Below the pieces are notes generated by a model, which saw only the letters and a program-made list of their open reading frames with translations, ran no database searches and was not told the DNA's origin. Below, piece by piece: positions 37,387 through 46,082 of a DNA stretch of 64,000 nt. The first letter of the stretch is position 1. Each line of letters starts with the position of its first letter. The stretch lies in the NCBI RefSeq assembly GCF_030704825.1, contig NZ_JAUYNX010000021.1, forward strand, positions 124,001-188,000, in the 5' to 3' direction. This DNA comes from Brevundimonas sp. (GTDB lineage: Bacteria > Pseudomonadota > Alphaproteobacteria > Caulobacterales > Caulobacteraceae). The position numbers were made by a program, and so were the translations under genes.

Positions 37387-38301
37387 TTAGATGCCGCGCG
37401 GGAACGACAGCAGCAGCAGATCGAACATCAGGTGGGGCCGCTTCCGCAGGTTATATCGGAACTCAAACTCGTTCAGGTACGTCTGCATGTGCTGCTGGCT
37501 GACCGAGATGTAGGTGCCATTGATCCCGCGCTTCACAAGGTTCCAGAACCCTTCGACGTGGCCGGTCGTCTGACCGTTGACCTTCAACTCCCCGTCGCTG
37601 CGCTTGATCTGAGTGTGCTGGTGGTTCTTGCCCATCCGCAGGACGGACGTGAACGAGGCCTCGGCGTCTGAAACGACGTGGGTTCCGCGCCGCAGACTGG
37701 CGTTCAGGGTCCCGGCGATAAGGTCGAGGCGACGTTCCGGCAGGTGACGGGCGATGACGCTGCCACCGCGCTCGATCATGCCGAGGACCACCTTCTTGTT
37801 ATCCAGCTTGTTGCGGCTCTCGGCCCGGCCACCGATGAAACCGTGGTCAACCTCGACCGGCTGGCCATCAAAGCCGCCGATAGCGTCGTCGCCGTCCACA
37901 TAGCCCATGTACTGGCGGATCAGCTTGCACATGCGCCAAGCCGTTTTGTAGGTGACGCCAATCTCGCGCTGGACCCGCTTCGCCGCCACGCCGTTCCGGG
38001 TGCTGGTGAACAGGAACATCACATAGAACCAGTCGCGGAGGCTGGTCCGGGTCTTCTGGAAGGGCGTCCCGGCGGTCGGATAGACCTGATAGCCGCAATG
38101 CTCGCACTCATACGAGCGGCGGCCCTTCACACGGTAGTATTTGGCCTCCCGCTCGCACTTGGCGCAGGTGTGTTTGGCCCCGTAGCGAACCAGCTTCAGG
38201 TGCTCCAGACAGGCGTCTTCCGTGGGGAAGCGCGCCTGAAACTGGCGGAGGGTCGGGCCTTTCGGGGTGCGGGTCGTTTCCATACCCACAATATCCCACA
38301 T
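37387..38301 (-). CDS. IS1595 family transposase
   Basis: A 304-residue DDE-type transposase with the ISXO2-like layout. N-terminal FPTEDACLEHLKLVRYG, a zinc ribbon (HTCAKC and YECEHCGYQVYPTAGTPF), an HTH-like region (VAAKRVQREIGVTYKTAWRM), then acidic residues in PVEVDHGFIGG, HVVSDAEASF and GHVEGFWNLVKRGINGTY. The frame is intact, so the element may still be active. ATG 38283 (METTRTPKG) is an equally likely start. Confidence 0.93.
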   Translation of the reverse strand: MWDIVGMETTRTPKGPTLRQFQARFPTEDACLEHLKLVRYGAKHTCAKCEREAKYYRVKGRRSYECEHCGYQVYPTAGTPFQKTRTSLRDWFYVMFLFTSTRNGVAAKRVQREIGVTYKTAWRMCKLIRQYMGYVDGDDAIGGFDGQPVEVDHGFIGGRAESRNKLDNKKVVLGMIERGGSVIARHLPERRLDLIAGTLNASLRRGTHVVSDAEASFTSVLRMGKNHQHTQIKRSDGELKVNGQTTGHVEGFWNLVKRGINGTYISVSQQHMQTYLNEFEFRYNLRKRPHLMFDLLLLSFPRGI

Positions 38302-38333
38302 CCGGGCTTACATGTCCAGAGGGGATACATCCC

Positions 38334-38341
38334 ACCTGTGG
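38334..38341. repeat. Right target-site duplication of IS1595 element
   Basis: ACCTGTGG, identical to 36003-36010. Confidence 0.9.
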
Positions 38342-38381
38342 TTATCTACCGTCCGGCGGATTTCAACCATGGGAGGGTTTC

Positions 38382-38903
38382 ATGATCGCCAACAAGGGTC
38401 CGGTATGGATGGCGGCGGCATCGCTGGGGCTCGCGCTGGCCCTGGCGGGATGCGGCGACGGCGGCTCGGCCGTCGAGACACGCGACCGCGCGGCCGAGGG
38501 GGCGGAAACGACCCCGACCGCCGCGTCCGGCGCAGCTTCGGAAACGGTCGGGGCGGCCCGGGAAGAGGCCCGGCCGGCGATCACCGCCAACAGGCGGGAA
38601 ACGGTCGACGCCAAGATCACCCGTCTGTTCGAGCGTAATGGGGCGGATTTCGGCGCCTCGACGCCGCAGGATTATCTGGCGAAAATCCGGAGCTTCACGG
38701 CCCGGCCCCCCGCCGGAACGGACCGCGTCGAGCGGCCCAACGGCGATGTGCTGCTGTACCAGGCCTCGACCAACACCTTCGCCGTGGTGTCGCGCGACGG
38801 CGCGCCCAGGACCATGTTCAAGCCGCGCGACGGTGCCGCCTACTGGGCGGAGCAAAAGGCGCGGGCGCCGACCTTCGGTCAGGCGCGGTCGACGAAAGAA
38901 TAG
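38382..38903 (+). CDS. Lipoprotein with a toxin-nuclease-like (BECR-type) C-terminal domain
   Basis: A 173-residue protein: lipobox (GLALALAGC, Cys24), a Glu/Ala-rich linker, then a C-terminal domain (about 80-170) with ITRLFERNGADFGASTPQDY, ERPNGDVLLYQASTNTFAVV and DGAPRTMFKP, then AAYWAEQ. This order closely resembles nuclease domains at the ends of polymorphic toxins (HFxKHGxEFG...NGDxxxYDxxTNxFxV...G.xRTxFKP). The two His of that pattern are replaced here (Leu and Asn), so it may be inactive. GGGAGGG precedes ATG 38382. Its native promoter region was cut by the IS. Confidence 0.75.
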   Translation: MIANKGPVWMAAASLGLALALAGCGDGGSAVETRDRAAEGAETTPTAASGAASETVGAAREEARPAITANRRETVDAKITRLFERNGADFGASTPQDYLAKIRSFTARPPAGTDRVERPNGDVLLYQASTNTFAVVSRDGAPRTMFKPRDGAAYWAEQKARAPTFGQARSTKE

Positions 38904-38937
38904 CGGAGCCGGAACCGGGACCGGGCGGACGGAGAGG

Positions 38938-39354
38938 TCAGCCCTCGTCCGTCTCCTTGCGGTCGGCCATGTCGCGGATCAGCTCCAGCGCCAGCTTTTG
39001 CTGGCGGGTCGACAGCTGGGGCGCCAGACGGCCGATCTCGATGGTGTAGCGCGTGGCCGGGAAGTCGTGGTCGAACCCCGCGCCGCCCTCGGCCATGCCG
39101 GCGATCTGGGCTCCGGTCAGGCCTTCGAAGAAATAGCCTATGTCGACCTTGAAGAAGCGCGCGATGTCCCAGAGCTTGGAGGCGGAGATCCGGTTGGCCC
39201 CCTTCTCGTATTTCTGGATCTGCTGGAAGGTCAGGCCCAGCGCCCGGCCCAGATCGCTCTGGTTATAGCCGAGCGCGAGTCGTTTCTCGCACACGCGCCG
39301 GCCCACGTGCCGGTCCACCGGATGAGGACCGTCCTCGCCCTTGCCTCTCGCCAT
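38938..39354 (-). CDS. XRE-family HTH regulator, paralogue 1
   Basis: A 138-residue DNA-binding protein. The HTH is in RRVCEKRLALGYNQSDLGRA, then LGLTFQQIQKYEKGANRISASK. The C-terminal ~60 residues are helical (LSTRQQKLALELIRDMA). It is a paralogue of the gene at 45655 (both have DxxVGxR...LALG.xQSxL...FQQxQKYExGxNRISAS). ATG 39354 begins the alignable part. Related Caulobacterales regulators of this form act as stress or cell-cycle regulators, but no target is shown here. Confidence 0.85.
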   Translation of the reverse strand: MARGKGEDGPHPVDRHVGRRVCEKRLALGYNQSDLGRALGLTFQQIQKYEKGANRISASKLWDIARFFKVDIGYFFEGLTGAQIAGMAEGGAGFDHDFPATRYTIEIGRLAPQLSTRQQKLALELIRDMADRKETDEG

Positions 39355-39516
39355 CGTCGATGCGTCCTTCGGTTGCCCTACCGCCACGCCTGAATGCGCT
39401 CGTGATTCGTCCCTGTCATCAAAAATTGCAAAAACGGCGGCGCCCGGAACAGCCACGGTTGAGTAACCGGTTTTCAGGCTCTCGCGACGCGTGAATCCGT
39501 CCGGAGTCGGCCCGAA

Positions 39517-41127
39517 TCAGGCGCCCGCCCGCCCGCGTCGCAGGCGGCTCCAGGGCGCCGCGACGGCCAGTCCGGCCAGGACCGCCAGCCAGAACAACAG
39601 GTCGCCGATCCGCCCGTAGAGGGTCACCCCGGTCGGCCGGGGCAGACGGGCGTCTATGACCCCGCTCTCGCCCGGCTCCAGCCGCTGGTCGCCGATCACC
39701 CGGCCCCAGGGGTCGATCATGGCCGAGACCCCCGTCGGGGTGGAACGCACCACCGGAAGGCCGGTCTCGATGGCCCGGTACGACGCCAGGTTCAGGTGCT
39801 GCAGCGGACCGGAGCTGCGGCCGAACCAGGCGTCGTTGGAGATGTTGACGATCCAGCCGGGGCGGCCGGCGGCGCCGGGGGTGAAGCCCGGATACAGGCT
39901 CTCGTAGCAGATCAGCGGCTGGGCACGCGGCGCCCCGGGAATGTCGATCGGCGCAGGACGCGGGCCGGCGCTGAAATCGGTCGGCATATGCGTCAGGCTG
40001 CGCACGCCGAGCGCGCCCAGCAGGCCCCCCGCCGGCAGATATTCGCCGAACGGCACCAGCCGGTATTTGTCATAGACGTTGGCGATCCTCAGCCCGTCGC
40101 CGCCCTCGTCGGTCAGGACGAACAGGCTGTTGAAATAACGCGCGCGCCCCGGGGCCACGGGGTCCGGCAGGCCGCGGCCGAGGCCGACGATCAGGCTCTG
40201 GCCCGGCTGCACCGCCCGGGCCATGGCCGCGGCCTCGGGCGAGCCAGGAGCGAACACCTGGTTGGCGGAGGCGGGCAAGGCCCCTTCGGGCCAGATGATC
40301 AGGTCCGGCGTGACCGCCCCGGGCCGGGCGGTCAGGTTGACGTAGCGGTCGACGATGCCGCGATAGGCCTCGGGCGTCCATTTGGACTCCTGATCGACAT
40401 CCGCCTGGACGATGCGGACCACCGTGTCGGTCAGCTCGAGCCGGGCCTGCCCCAGCCGCACGGCGCCGCCGAGCACGAGCGCCGCCAGGGCCAGGGCGCC
40501 CAGAACGGCTGTTCCGATCCGCGCCTTGCGCGATCCGGCCGCCAGAAGCGGGCCGAAGGCCGCGGCCGACGCCACGGTGACGAAGCCCAGGCCATAGACG
40601 CCGGCCACGGCCGCGAACTGCGACGCGGCCGAGCCCGCCTTCCAGCTGGCCCCGGCCGGATTCCACGGGAAGCCGGTCAGCACATGGCCGCGCAGCCACT
40701 CCAGCAGGCAGAACAGCGCGGCGAAGAACAGGGCCCGCTTGACCCCGGCGGGCAGGAAGCGCCGGTACAGCGCCGTCGCCGTTCCCCAGAACAGGCCCAG
40801 GCCGATCGGCAGCAGGCTGGCCGCGAACGGCGCCATCCACGCCTGGGCGGGATTGACCAGAAAGGCCTCGGCCACCCACCAGCAGCTGATGAAGAAGTAG
40901 GCGAAGCCGGCGAGCCAGCCCATCCAGAAGGCGCCGCGAACCGAGGTCGCGCGCTCGGCCAGGAACATCAGCAGGGCGTAGCCGAGCAGGCCGGGCAGGA
41001 TCCCGAACGGCGGATGCGCCAGGGCGGCGGCGGCGCCCGCCGCCAGGGCCAGGCCGACGCGGCCGAGGCGCAGGATCAGCCGCGCGCGCGGCCCGTCGTC
41101 GTCAAGCGTCGCCGTGAACAGGGTCAT
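39517..41127 (-). CDS. lnt: Apolipoprotein N-acyltransferase
   Basis: Adds the third acyl chain to lipoproteins in the inner membrane. The 536 residues have about six N-terminal helices and a C-terminal nitrilase domain with catalytic Glu (IWPEGALPAS), Lys (YDKYRLVPFGEYLP) and Cys (LICYESLYP). ATG 41127 lies within the last 26 bases of ybeY, so the two are coupled. The corC gene often found between them is absent. Confidence 0.95.
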   Translation of the reverse strand: MTLFTATLDDDGPRARLILRLGRVGLALAAGAAAALAHPPFGILPGLLGYALLMFLAERATSVRGAFWMGWLAGFAYFFISCWWVAEAFLVNPAQAWMAPFAASLLPIGLGLFWGTATALYRRFLPAGVKRALFFAALFCLLEWLRGHVLTGFPWNPAGASWKAGSAASQFAAVAGVYGLGFVTVASAAAFGPLLAAGSRKARIGTAVLGALALAALVLGGAVRLGQARLELTDTVVRIVQADVDQESKWTPEAYRGIVDRYVNLTARPGAVTPDLIIWPEGALPASANQVFAPGSPEAAAMARAVQPGQSLIVGLGRGLPDPVAPGRARYFNSLFVLTDEGGDGLRIANVYDKYRLVPFGEYLPAGGLLGALGVRSLTHMPTDFSAGPRPAPIDIPGAPRAQPLICYESLYPGFTPGAAGRPGWIVNISNDAWFGRSSGPLQHLNLASYRAIETGLPVVRSTPTGVSAMIDPWGRVIGDQRLEPGESGVIDARLPRPTGVTLYGRIGDLLFWLAVLAGLAVAAPWSRLRRGRAGA

Positions 41128-41563
41128 GGGGCCTGTATGGGTCGGCGACGCCCAGGCTGGCAAGCAGGCTTCGCTCCTCGGCCTCCATGGCCTCGGCCTC
41201 GGCCTCGTCGACATGGTCGCGGCCCAGCAGGTGAAGCACGCCGTGGACGGTCAGATGGGTCAGATGGTCAGCCAGGGTCTTGCCCTGGGCCCCCGCCTCG
41301 GCGGCGCAGACGCCATGGGCCAGCACCAGGTCGCCCAGATGCGGGGCCGCGCTTTCGGAGGCCGGGAAGGACAGGACATTGGTCGGCCCGTCCTTGCCGC
41401 GGAAACGGGCGTTCAGATCCTGCACAGCCGCGTCGTCCGTCAGCAGCACCACGACGTCGCCCTCGACCGCGCCCAGGGCCGCCGTCGCCGCCCGTTCGAC
41501 CACCGCCGCGGCGTCCGGCAGGGCGTCCGTCCAGGCGCTGGCCTCGACCTCGACCTCGATCAT
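41102..41563 (-). CDS. ybeY: Endoribonuclease YbeY
   Basis: Metal-dependent RNase for 16S rRNA maturation and 70S quality control. The 153 residues contain the zinc motif HGVLHLLGRDH (HxxxHxxGxDH) and LNARFRGKDGPTNVLSFPAS. Overlaps the end of phoH by 4 bases and the start of lnt by 26: an operon miaB-phoH-ybeY-lnt. Confidence 0.96.
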   Translation of the reverse strand: MIEVEVEASAWTDALPDAAAVVERAATAALGAVEGDVVVLLTDDAAVQDLNARFRGKDGPTNVLSFPASESAAPHLGDLVLAHGVCAAEAGAQGKTLADHLTHLTVHGVLHLLGRDHVDEAEAEAMEAEERSLLASLGVADPYRPHDPVHGDA

Positions 41564-42555
41564 GCGTCGGGATCTTCCAGATCGGCCGCCGGGCGACGGC
41601 TGGCGGCGTCGGCGTCATAGGCGCGGACGATGCGCTCGACCATGGCGTGGCGGACCACGTCCCGGGCCTCGAACCGCTGCACGCCCACGCCCTTGACGTC
41701 CTCGAGGATGCGCAGGGCGTGTTTGAGGCCGGAATCGCGCGGGTTCAGCAGGTCGACCTGCGACGGGTCGCCGGTCACCACCATGCGCGCGCCCTCGCCC
41801 AGTCGGGTCAGAACCATCTTCATCTGCAGGCGCGAGGTGTTCTGGGCCTCGTCGACGATGATGTAGGCGTGGGCCAGGGTGCGGCCGCGCATGAAGGCGA
41901 TCGGCGCCGCCTCGATCTCGCCCTTGTCGCGCCGGCGGCGCACGTCGTCGGGGCCGAGGATGTCGTTCAGCGCCTCCCAGATGGGCGCCAGATAGGGGTC
42001 GACCTTCTCGTTCAGGTCGCCGGGCAGGAAGCCCAGCTTCTCGCCCGCCTCGACCGCCGGCCGGGTGATGACCAGCCGGTCCACCTGGCCCCGCCGCAAC
42101 AGGGACGCGCCGTAGGCGGCCGCCAGGAAGGTCTTGCCGGTGCCCGCCGGGCCGACGCCGAAGGTCAGTTCGCACTGCGACAGCAGGGCCAGATAATTGG
42201 CCTGGGCCGCCGTCTTGGGCGCGATGGCGCCGCGGCGGCCGACCGGCAGGGCGATGGCGTCGGGCGCCACGCTCCCCTGCCCCGTCCGCGGCTGGGCCAT
42301 GGCGGCGCCGAGGGCGGCGCGCACGTCGGCCTCGGTGATCTCGGCGCCCGTGTCGGCGCGGTCCGCCAGGGTCTGGACGACGCGTTTCGCCTGGGCCCGG
42401 TCGCGGGCCGAGCCGTTGATCGCCACCCCGCCGCCCGGCGTCTCGATCAGCACCTTGAACCGGTCCTCGATCAGGGCGAGGTGGCGGCTGTTGGGGCCGA
42501 TGACGGCGCGCAGGGCGGCGTCGTCCAGCGCCAGGAACTCGCTCTCACGCGCCAT
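41560..42555 (-). CDS. phoH: PhoH-like ATPase
   Basis: A 331-residue P-loop ATPase, likely an RNA-related helicase partner of YbeY. Walker A GVGPAGTGKTF (about 133-143), RPAVEAGEKLGFLPGDL, Walker B AYIIVDEAQNT and MVVTGDPSQVDLL. ATG 42555 overlaps the miaB stop by one base; the longer upstream frame is an off-frame shadow. Confidence 0.95.
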   Translation of the reverse strand: MARESEFLALDDAALRAVIGPNSRHLALIEDRFKVLIETPGGGVAINGSARDRAQAKRVVQTLADRADTGAEITEADVRAALGAAMAQPRTGQGSVAPDAIALPVGRRGAIAPKTAAQANYLALLSQCELTFGVGPAGTGKTFLAAAYGASLLRRGQVDRLVITRPAVEAGEKLGFLPGDLNEKVDPYLAPIWEALNDILGPDDVRRRRDKGEIEAAPIAFMRGRTLAHAYIIVDEAQNTSRLQMKMVLTRLGEGARMVVTGDPSQVDLLNPRDSGLKHALRILEDVKGVGVQRFEARDVVRHAMVERIVRAYDADAASRRPAADLEDPDA

Positions 42556-43940
42556 CAGGCCGCCTTCTGCTTCATCAACCGACCCTTCAGGGAATTCTGC
42601 GCGCCGCTCTCGATCTCCACTGGAACGATCCGGCCGATCAGATGATCCGCGTCCTCGACATGGACCGACTGCAGCCAGGGCGACCGGCCGATGGCCTGGG
42701 CGCCGTGCCGGCCCTTCTTCTCGAACAGCACGTCCATCGTCCGTCCGGCCATGGCGGCGTTGAAGGCCGTCTGCTGTTCCCACAAAAGGGCCTGGAGGGC
42801 GTGCAGCCGTTCGCGCGCCACGGCCTCGGGAACCTGGCACGCCATGCCCGCGGCGGGCGTGCCCGGGCGCGGCGAATACATGAAGGAAAAGGCCGAGGCG
42901 TAGCGGGCGCGCCGCACCAGATCCATCGTCTGCTCGAAATCGGCGTCCGTCTCGCCGGGGAAGCCGACGATGAAGTCGCCGGACAGGGCGATGTCCGGCC
43001 GGGCGGCGCGGACCCGGTCGATCAGCTCGAGGTATTTCGCCCGGCCGTGCTTGCGGTTCATCGCCCGCAGGATGCGGTCCGAGCCCGACTGCACCGGCAG
43101 GTGGAGCCACGGCATCAGGGCCTCCAGCTGGCCGTGGGCCGCGATCAGGTCGTCCGACATGTCGTTGGGGTGGCTGGTGGTGTAGCGGATCCGGTCGACG
43201 CCCGGGATGTCCGCCAGCGCATACGCCAGGCGCGCCAGGGTCGACGGAGCCCCGTCCGGCCCTTCGCCGTCGTAGGCGTTGACGTTCTGGCCCAGCAGGG
43301 TGATCGCGCGCACGCCCTTGTCGGCCAATTTCCGCGCCTCGGCCAGGACGGCCGCGACCGGCCGGGACCATTCGGCCCCCCGGGTGTAGGGCACGACGCA
43401 GAAGCTGCAGAATTTGTCGCAACCCTCCTGCACCGTCAGGAAGGCCGTCGGCCCGTCGACGCCGCGGGCGGAGGGCAGGGCGTCGAACTTGTCGTTGGCG
43501 GCGAAATCGGCGCCGATCCGCTCGCCCCGCGCCCGCGCCGTGCGGGTCAGCAGTTCGGGCAGCTGGTGATAGGCCTGCGGCCCGACCACCAGATCGACCG
43601 CCGGCTGGCGGCGCATGATCTCCTCGCCCTCGGCCTGGGCGACGCAGCCGGCCACGGCGATCGTCATCGTCCTGGGCGTTCCCGCCCTGGCGTCCTTCAG
43701 CTCCCTCAGCTTGCCCAGCTCGGAATAGACCTTCTCGGCCGCCTTCTCGCGGATGTGGCAGGTGTTGAGGATGACGAAGTCGGCGTCCTCGGCCGTGTCG
43801 GTCGGCGCATAGCCCAGCGGCCGCAGCACATCGGCCATGCGCTCCGAGTCATAGACGTTCATCTGGCAGCCGTAGGTCTTGATGAACAGGCGCCGGGGCG
43901 CGGCCGGTTCATCCCGCGGCGGGGCGAGGGTTTCGGTCAT
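42555..43940 (-). CDS. miaB: tRNA-2-methylthio-N6-dimethylallyladenosine synthase
   Basis: Radical-SAM enzyme that adds the methylthio group to i6A37 of tRNAs. The 461 residues have the auxiliary-cluster cysteines ([24 protein letters not shown]), the radical SAM CxxxCxxC ([14 protein letters not shown]), [13 protein letters not shown] and a TRAM domain at the end. First gene of the miaB-phoH-ybeY-lnt operon. Confidence 0.96.
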   Translation of the reverse strand: MTETLAPPRDEPAAPRRLFIKTYGCQMNVYDSERMADVLRPLGYAPTDTAEDADFVILNTCHIREKAAEKVYSELGKLRELKDARAGTPRTMTIAVAGCVAQAEGEEIMRRQPAVDLVVGPQAYHQLPELLTRTARARGERIGADFAANDKFDALPSARGVDGPTAFLTVQEGCDKFCSFCVVPYTRGAEWSRPVAAVLAEARKLADKGVRAITLLGQNVNAYDGEGPDGAPSTLARLAYALADIPGVDRIRYTTSHPNDMSDDLIAAHGQLEALMPWLHLPVQSGSDRILRAMNRKHGRAKYLELIDRVRAARPDIALSGDFIVGFPGETDADFEQTMDLVRRARYASAFSFMYSPRPGTPAAGMACQVPEAVARERLHALQALLWEQQTAFNAAMAGRTMDVLFEKKGRHGAQAIGRSPWLQSVHVEDADHLIGRIVPVEIESGAQNSLKGRLMKQKAA

Positions 43941-44003
43941 GGACGGCGTGTTTAGCGCGCCGGGGTCCCGCAGGCTACCGGAAGGCGGCCCCGCCGGGAC
44001 CGC

Positions 44004-44486
44004 TCAGGCGTCCGGCTTGCCCGGATCGTCGCGATGCGCGTGGCGGGTGAAGATCAGGCCTTCGCGCTTGGACGGCTCGGCGCCGTCGATCGGCTTGCCG
44101 TAAAGCTCCAGCTTGTGCCCGATCAGCTCGAAGCCCAGCCGCTCGGCGATCTCGGTCTTGAGCCGTTCGATCTCGGCGTCGAAGAATTCGATCACCTCGC
44201 CCGACCGCGTATCGATCAGATGGTCGTGGTGGTCGTCCCCCGCCTCTTCGTAGCGCGACCGCCCGTCGCCAAAGTCATGTTTTTCAACGACTCCCGCCTC
44301 CTCGAACAGGCGGACGGTGCGATAGACGGTGGCGATCGAGATGTGGGGGTCGATGGCCGAGGCGCGGCGGTACAGCTCCTCGACGTCCGGATGATCCTCG
44401 GCGCTGGACAGCACGCGGGCGATGACGCGCCGCTGCTCGGTCATGCGCATGCCGCGCTCGGCGCAGAGTTTCTCGATCCGGTCCAT
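44004..44486 (-). CDS. fur: Ferric uptake regulator Fur
   Basis: Metal-responsive repressor. The 160 residues contain the winged helix (GMRMTEQRRVIARVLSSA, ISIATVYRTVRLFEEAG) and metal ligands (HDFGDGRSRYE, DDHHDHLIDTRSGEVIEF). The CxxC found in many Fur proteins is absent (DTRSG instead of DxxCG), as usual in alphaproteobacteria. It follows tsaB-rimI on the same strand. Confidence 0.93.
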   Translation of the reverse strand: MDRIEKLCAERGMRMTEQRRVIARVLSSAEDHPDVEELYRRASAIDPHISIATVYRTVRLFEEAGVVEKHDFGDGRSRYEEAGDDHHDHLIDTRSGEVIEFFDAEIERLKTEIAERLGFELIGHKLELYGKPIDGAEPSKREGLIFTRHAHRDDPGKPDA

Positions 44487-44513
44487 GGCGACAGGATAGG
44501 CGGGCGGGCCCCG

Positions 44514-45629
44514 CTAGGGAAGCGGCGCCGTCAAGTTGAGAGCCAGTAGCAGGGCGTCGCGCCGCGCGCCGTCGGGCCCGGCGTAGTAGCCGGGCCGCCG
44601 CCCGGCCTCGGCGAAACCCGCCCGGGCGTACAGGGCCCGCGCCGCCGCGTTGTCGGCGGCCACTTCCAGGAACAGCCGCGTCGCGCCGCGCGCGGCCGCC
44701 GCGACCGCACCTTCGCCGACCAGCCGTCCGCCCAGCCCCCGCCGGCGCGCCGCCGGCCGCACCGCCAGGGTCAGGATCTCGGCCTCGTCGGCCACCGCCC
44801 GCATCAGGATGAACCCGTCCCTCTGCTCGACGGCGAACACGCCCGGCTGGTCCAGCAGGCCCTGGAAGGCCGCGGCGCTCCACGGCTCCGGGAAGGCCGC
44901 GGCGTGCAGTCCGGCCAGGCGGGCGGCCCGGTCGGCCCGGGGGGCCGTGACCCGGACGCCGGCGCGCGGCTGGCCCGGCAGTCGGCTCGGCGGGGTGGCG
45001 TCGGGCGCGCGCAGATAGAGGGGGCGCGGCGGGGCGAGGGCGGGATCGGCCGCCGCCGCCAGCCGGGCCAGGGCCTCGGGCTCCGGCCCCTCCAGCGCCA
45101 GGATCGTCGTTCCGGGCGCCGCCCCGGCGAACAGGGCCGCCCCCGATCCGACCAGCAGGTCTCCCGGCGTCATGACGGCGATCCGGGCCGCCGCCGCCTC
45201 GACGGTCAGGGCCGCGGCCGGGCCCTCGGGCTCGCCGCCGGTCCAGAAGCGGGCGTAGACCTGTCCGCGGCGGGCGTCGATCAGGGCCGCGACCGTCGGG
45301 GCGACGCCGGCCGAGGCCGCGAGGGCGTCGAGGGCCGAAACCCCGACCACCGGCCGGTCCAGCGCCGCGCCCAGGCCCTGGGCGAAGGCCAGGCCGACCC
45401 TCAGGCCGGTGAAGGAGCCGGGGCCGACGGTGACGCCGATGCGGTCCAGCGCCGGGAAGTCGAGGCCCGCCTCGGCCATGGCGTCGCGGGCGAAGCCGGC
45501 CAGCCGTTCCGAATGGCCCTTGGCCATGGGCTCCGAGCGCAGCCCCATCCGGCGCGCGCCCGTCCCGTCGATCGCGAACACGCCGGCGGTGCACAGGCCC
45601 AGGGCCGTATCGACGACCAGGATCTTCAT
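44514..45629 (-). CDS. Fused TsaB (t6A synthesis) and RimI (N-acetyltransferase)
   Basis: One 371-residue frame. Residues ~1-210 are TsaB (MKILVVDTALGLCTAGVFA, VTVGPGSFTGLRVGLAFAQG, IDARRGQVYARF), the dimerisation partner of TsaD in t6A37 formation. Residues ~225-371 are a RimI GNAT domain (AGLHAAAFPEPWSAAAFQGL, ILTLAVRPAARRRGLGGRLV, LEVAADNAAARALYARAGFA, then YYAGPDGARRDALLL). Separate genes in most bacteria; here no stop lies between. TsaB and RimI are normally neighbours, so a fusion is plausible. Confidence 0.9.
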   Translation of the reverse strand: MKILVVDTALGLCTAGVFAIDGTGARRMGLRSEPMAKGHSERLAGFARDAMAEAGLDFPALDRIGVTVGPGSFTGLRVGLAFAQGLGAALDRPVVGVSALDALAASAGVAPTVAALIDARRGQVYARFWTGGEPEGPAAALTVEAAAARIAVMTPGDLLVGSGAALFAGAAPGTTILALEGPEPEALARLAAAADPALAPPRPLYLRAPDATPPSRLPGQPRAGVRVTAPRADRAARLAGLHAAAFPEPWSAAAFQGLLDQPGVFAVEQRDGFILMRAVADEAEILTLAVRPAARRRGLGGRLVGEGAVAAAARGATRLFLEVAADNAAARALYARAGFAEAGRRPGYYAGPDGARRDALLLALNLTAPLP

Positions 45630-45654
45630 GCCCGCCCCGCCCCGGCGGACACGA

Positions 45655-46044
45655 TCAGTCGTCGCGGGCCAGCGCCCGGACGATCCGCGCCACGGCCTTG
45701 CGGATGTCGCGGTCCTCGATCAGCGGAAAACTCGTCGCCACCGCCCGACCGTCGGCCGTGGCGGTGATGAAGCGCAGGGCGTCCCAACCGTCGTCCGCTG
45801 CCCCGCGCGCCGTCTCCACCGGCGGAAAGAACGTCTCGACCGACGTGCCCAGCACGGTCGCGGCGCGGTGCAGGCGCGAGGCCGAGATGCGGTTCTGACC
45901 CGTCTCGTACTTCTGAACCTGCTGGAAGCTGATCCCCAGCTGCTGGGCGAGGGCGCTCTGCGACAGGCCCAGGGCCGAACGCCTCAATCCGATGCGCGCG
46001 CCGACATAGGCGTCCACCTCGTCCCGCCCGCCGATTCTGGCCAT
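45655..46044 (-). CDS. XRE-family HTH regulator, paralogue 2
   Basis: A 129-residue regulator: HTH in ARIGLRRSALGLSQSALAQQ, then LGISFQQVQKYETGQNRISA, and a C-terminal part (DALRFITATADGRAVATSFP) ending in a helix with KAVARIVRALA. Paralogue of the gene at 38938. ATG 46044 is chosen. A perfect dyad (46083-46112) lies 38 bases upstream and may be its operator. Confidence 0.87.
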   Translation of the reverse strand: MARIGGRDEVDAYVGARIGLRRSALGLSQSALAQQLGISFQQVQKYETGQNRISASRLHRAATVLGTSVETFFPPVETARGAADDGWDALRFITATADGRAVATSFPLIEDRDIRKAVARIVRALARDD

Positions 46045-46082
46045 GGCCCTTCGTCTCCCGTTCGACACGGGACAGTTTCATG

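Larger units (their letters stand above)
36011..38333 (-). mobile_element. IS1595-family insertion sequence with passenger genes (2,323 bp)
   Basis: Ends at 36011-36037 and 38307-38333 are inverted repeats (23 of 27 positions, core ATGTATCCCCT), flanked by the 8-bp direct repeat ACCTGTGG. It encodes a transposase and two non-transposase genes. Its base composition is visibly less GC-rich than the host. Perfect target duplications suggest a fairly recent insertion. It sits 5 bases past a LexA box and splits a divergent promoter region. Confidence 0.93.

Noticed and set aside
39517-41214. Longer start for lnt at 41214
   Set aside because: The extra 29 residues are Arg/Pro-rich, without similarity, and lie inside ybeY; the membrane start at 41127 fits the family.
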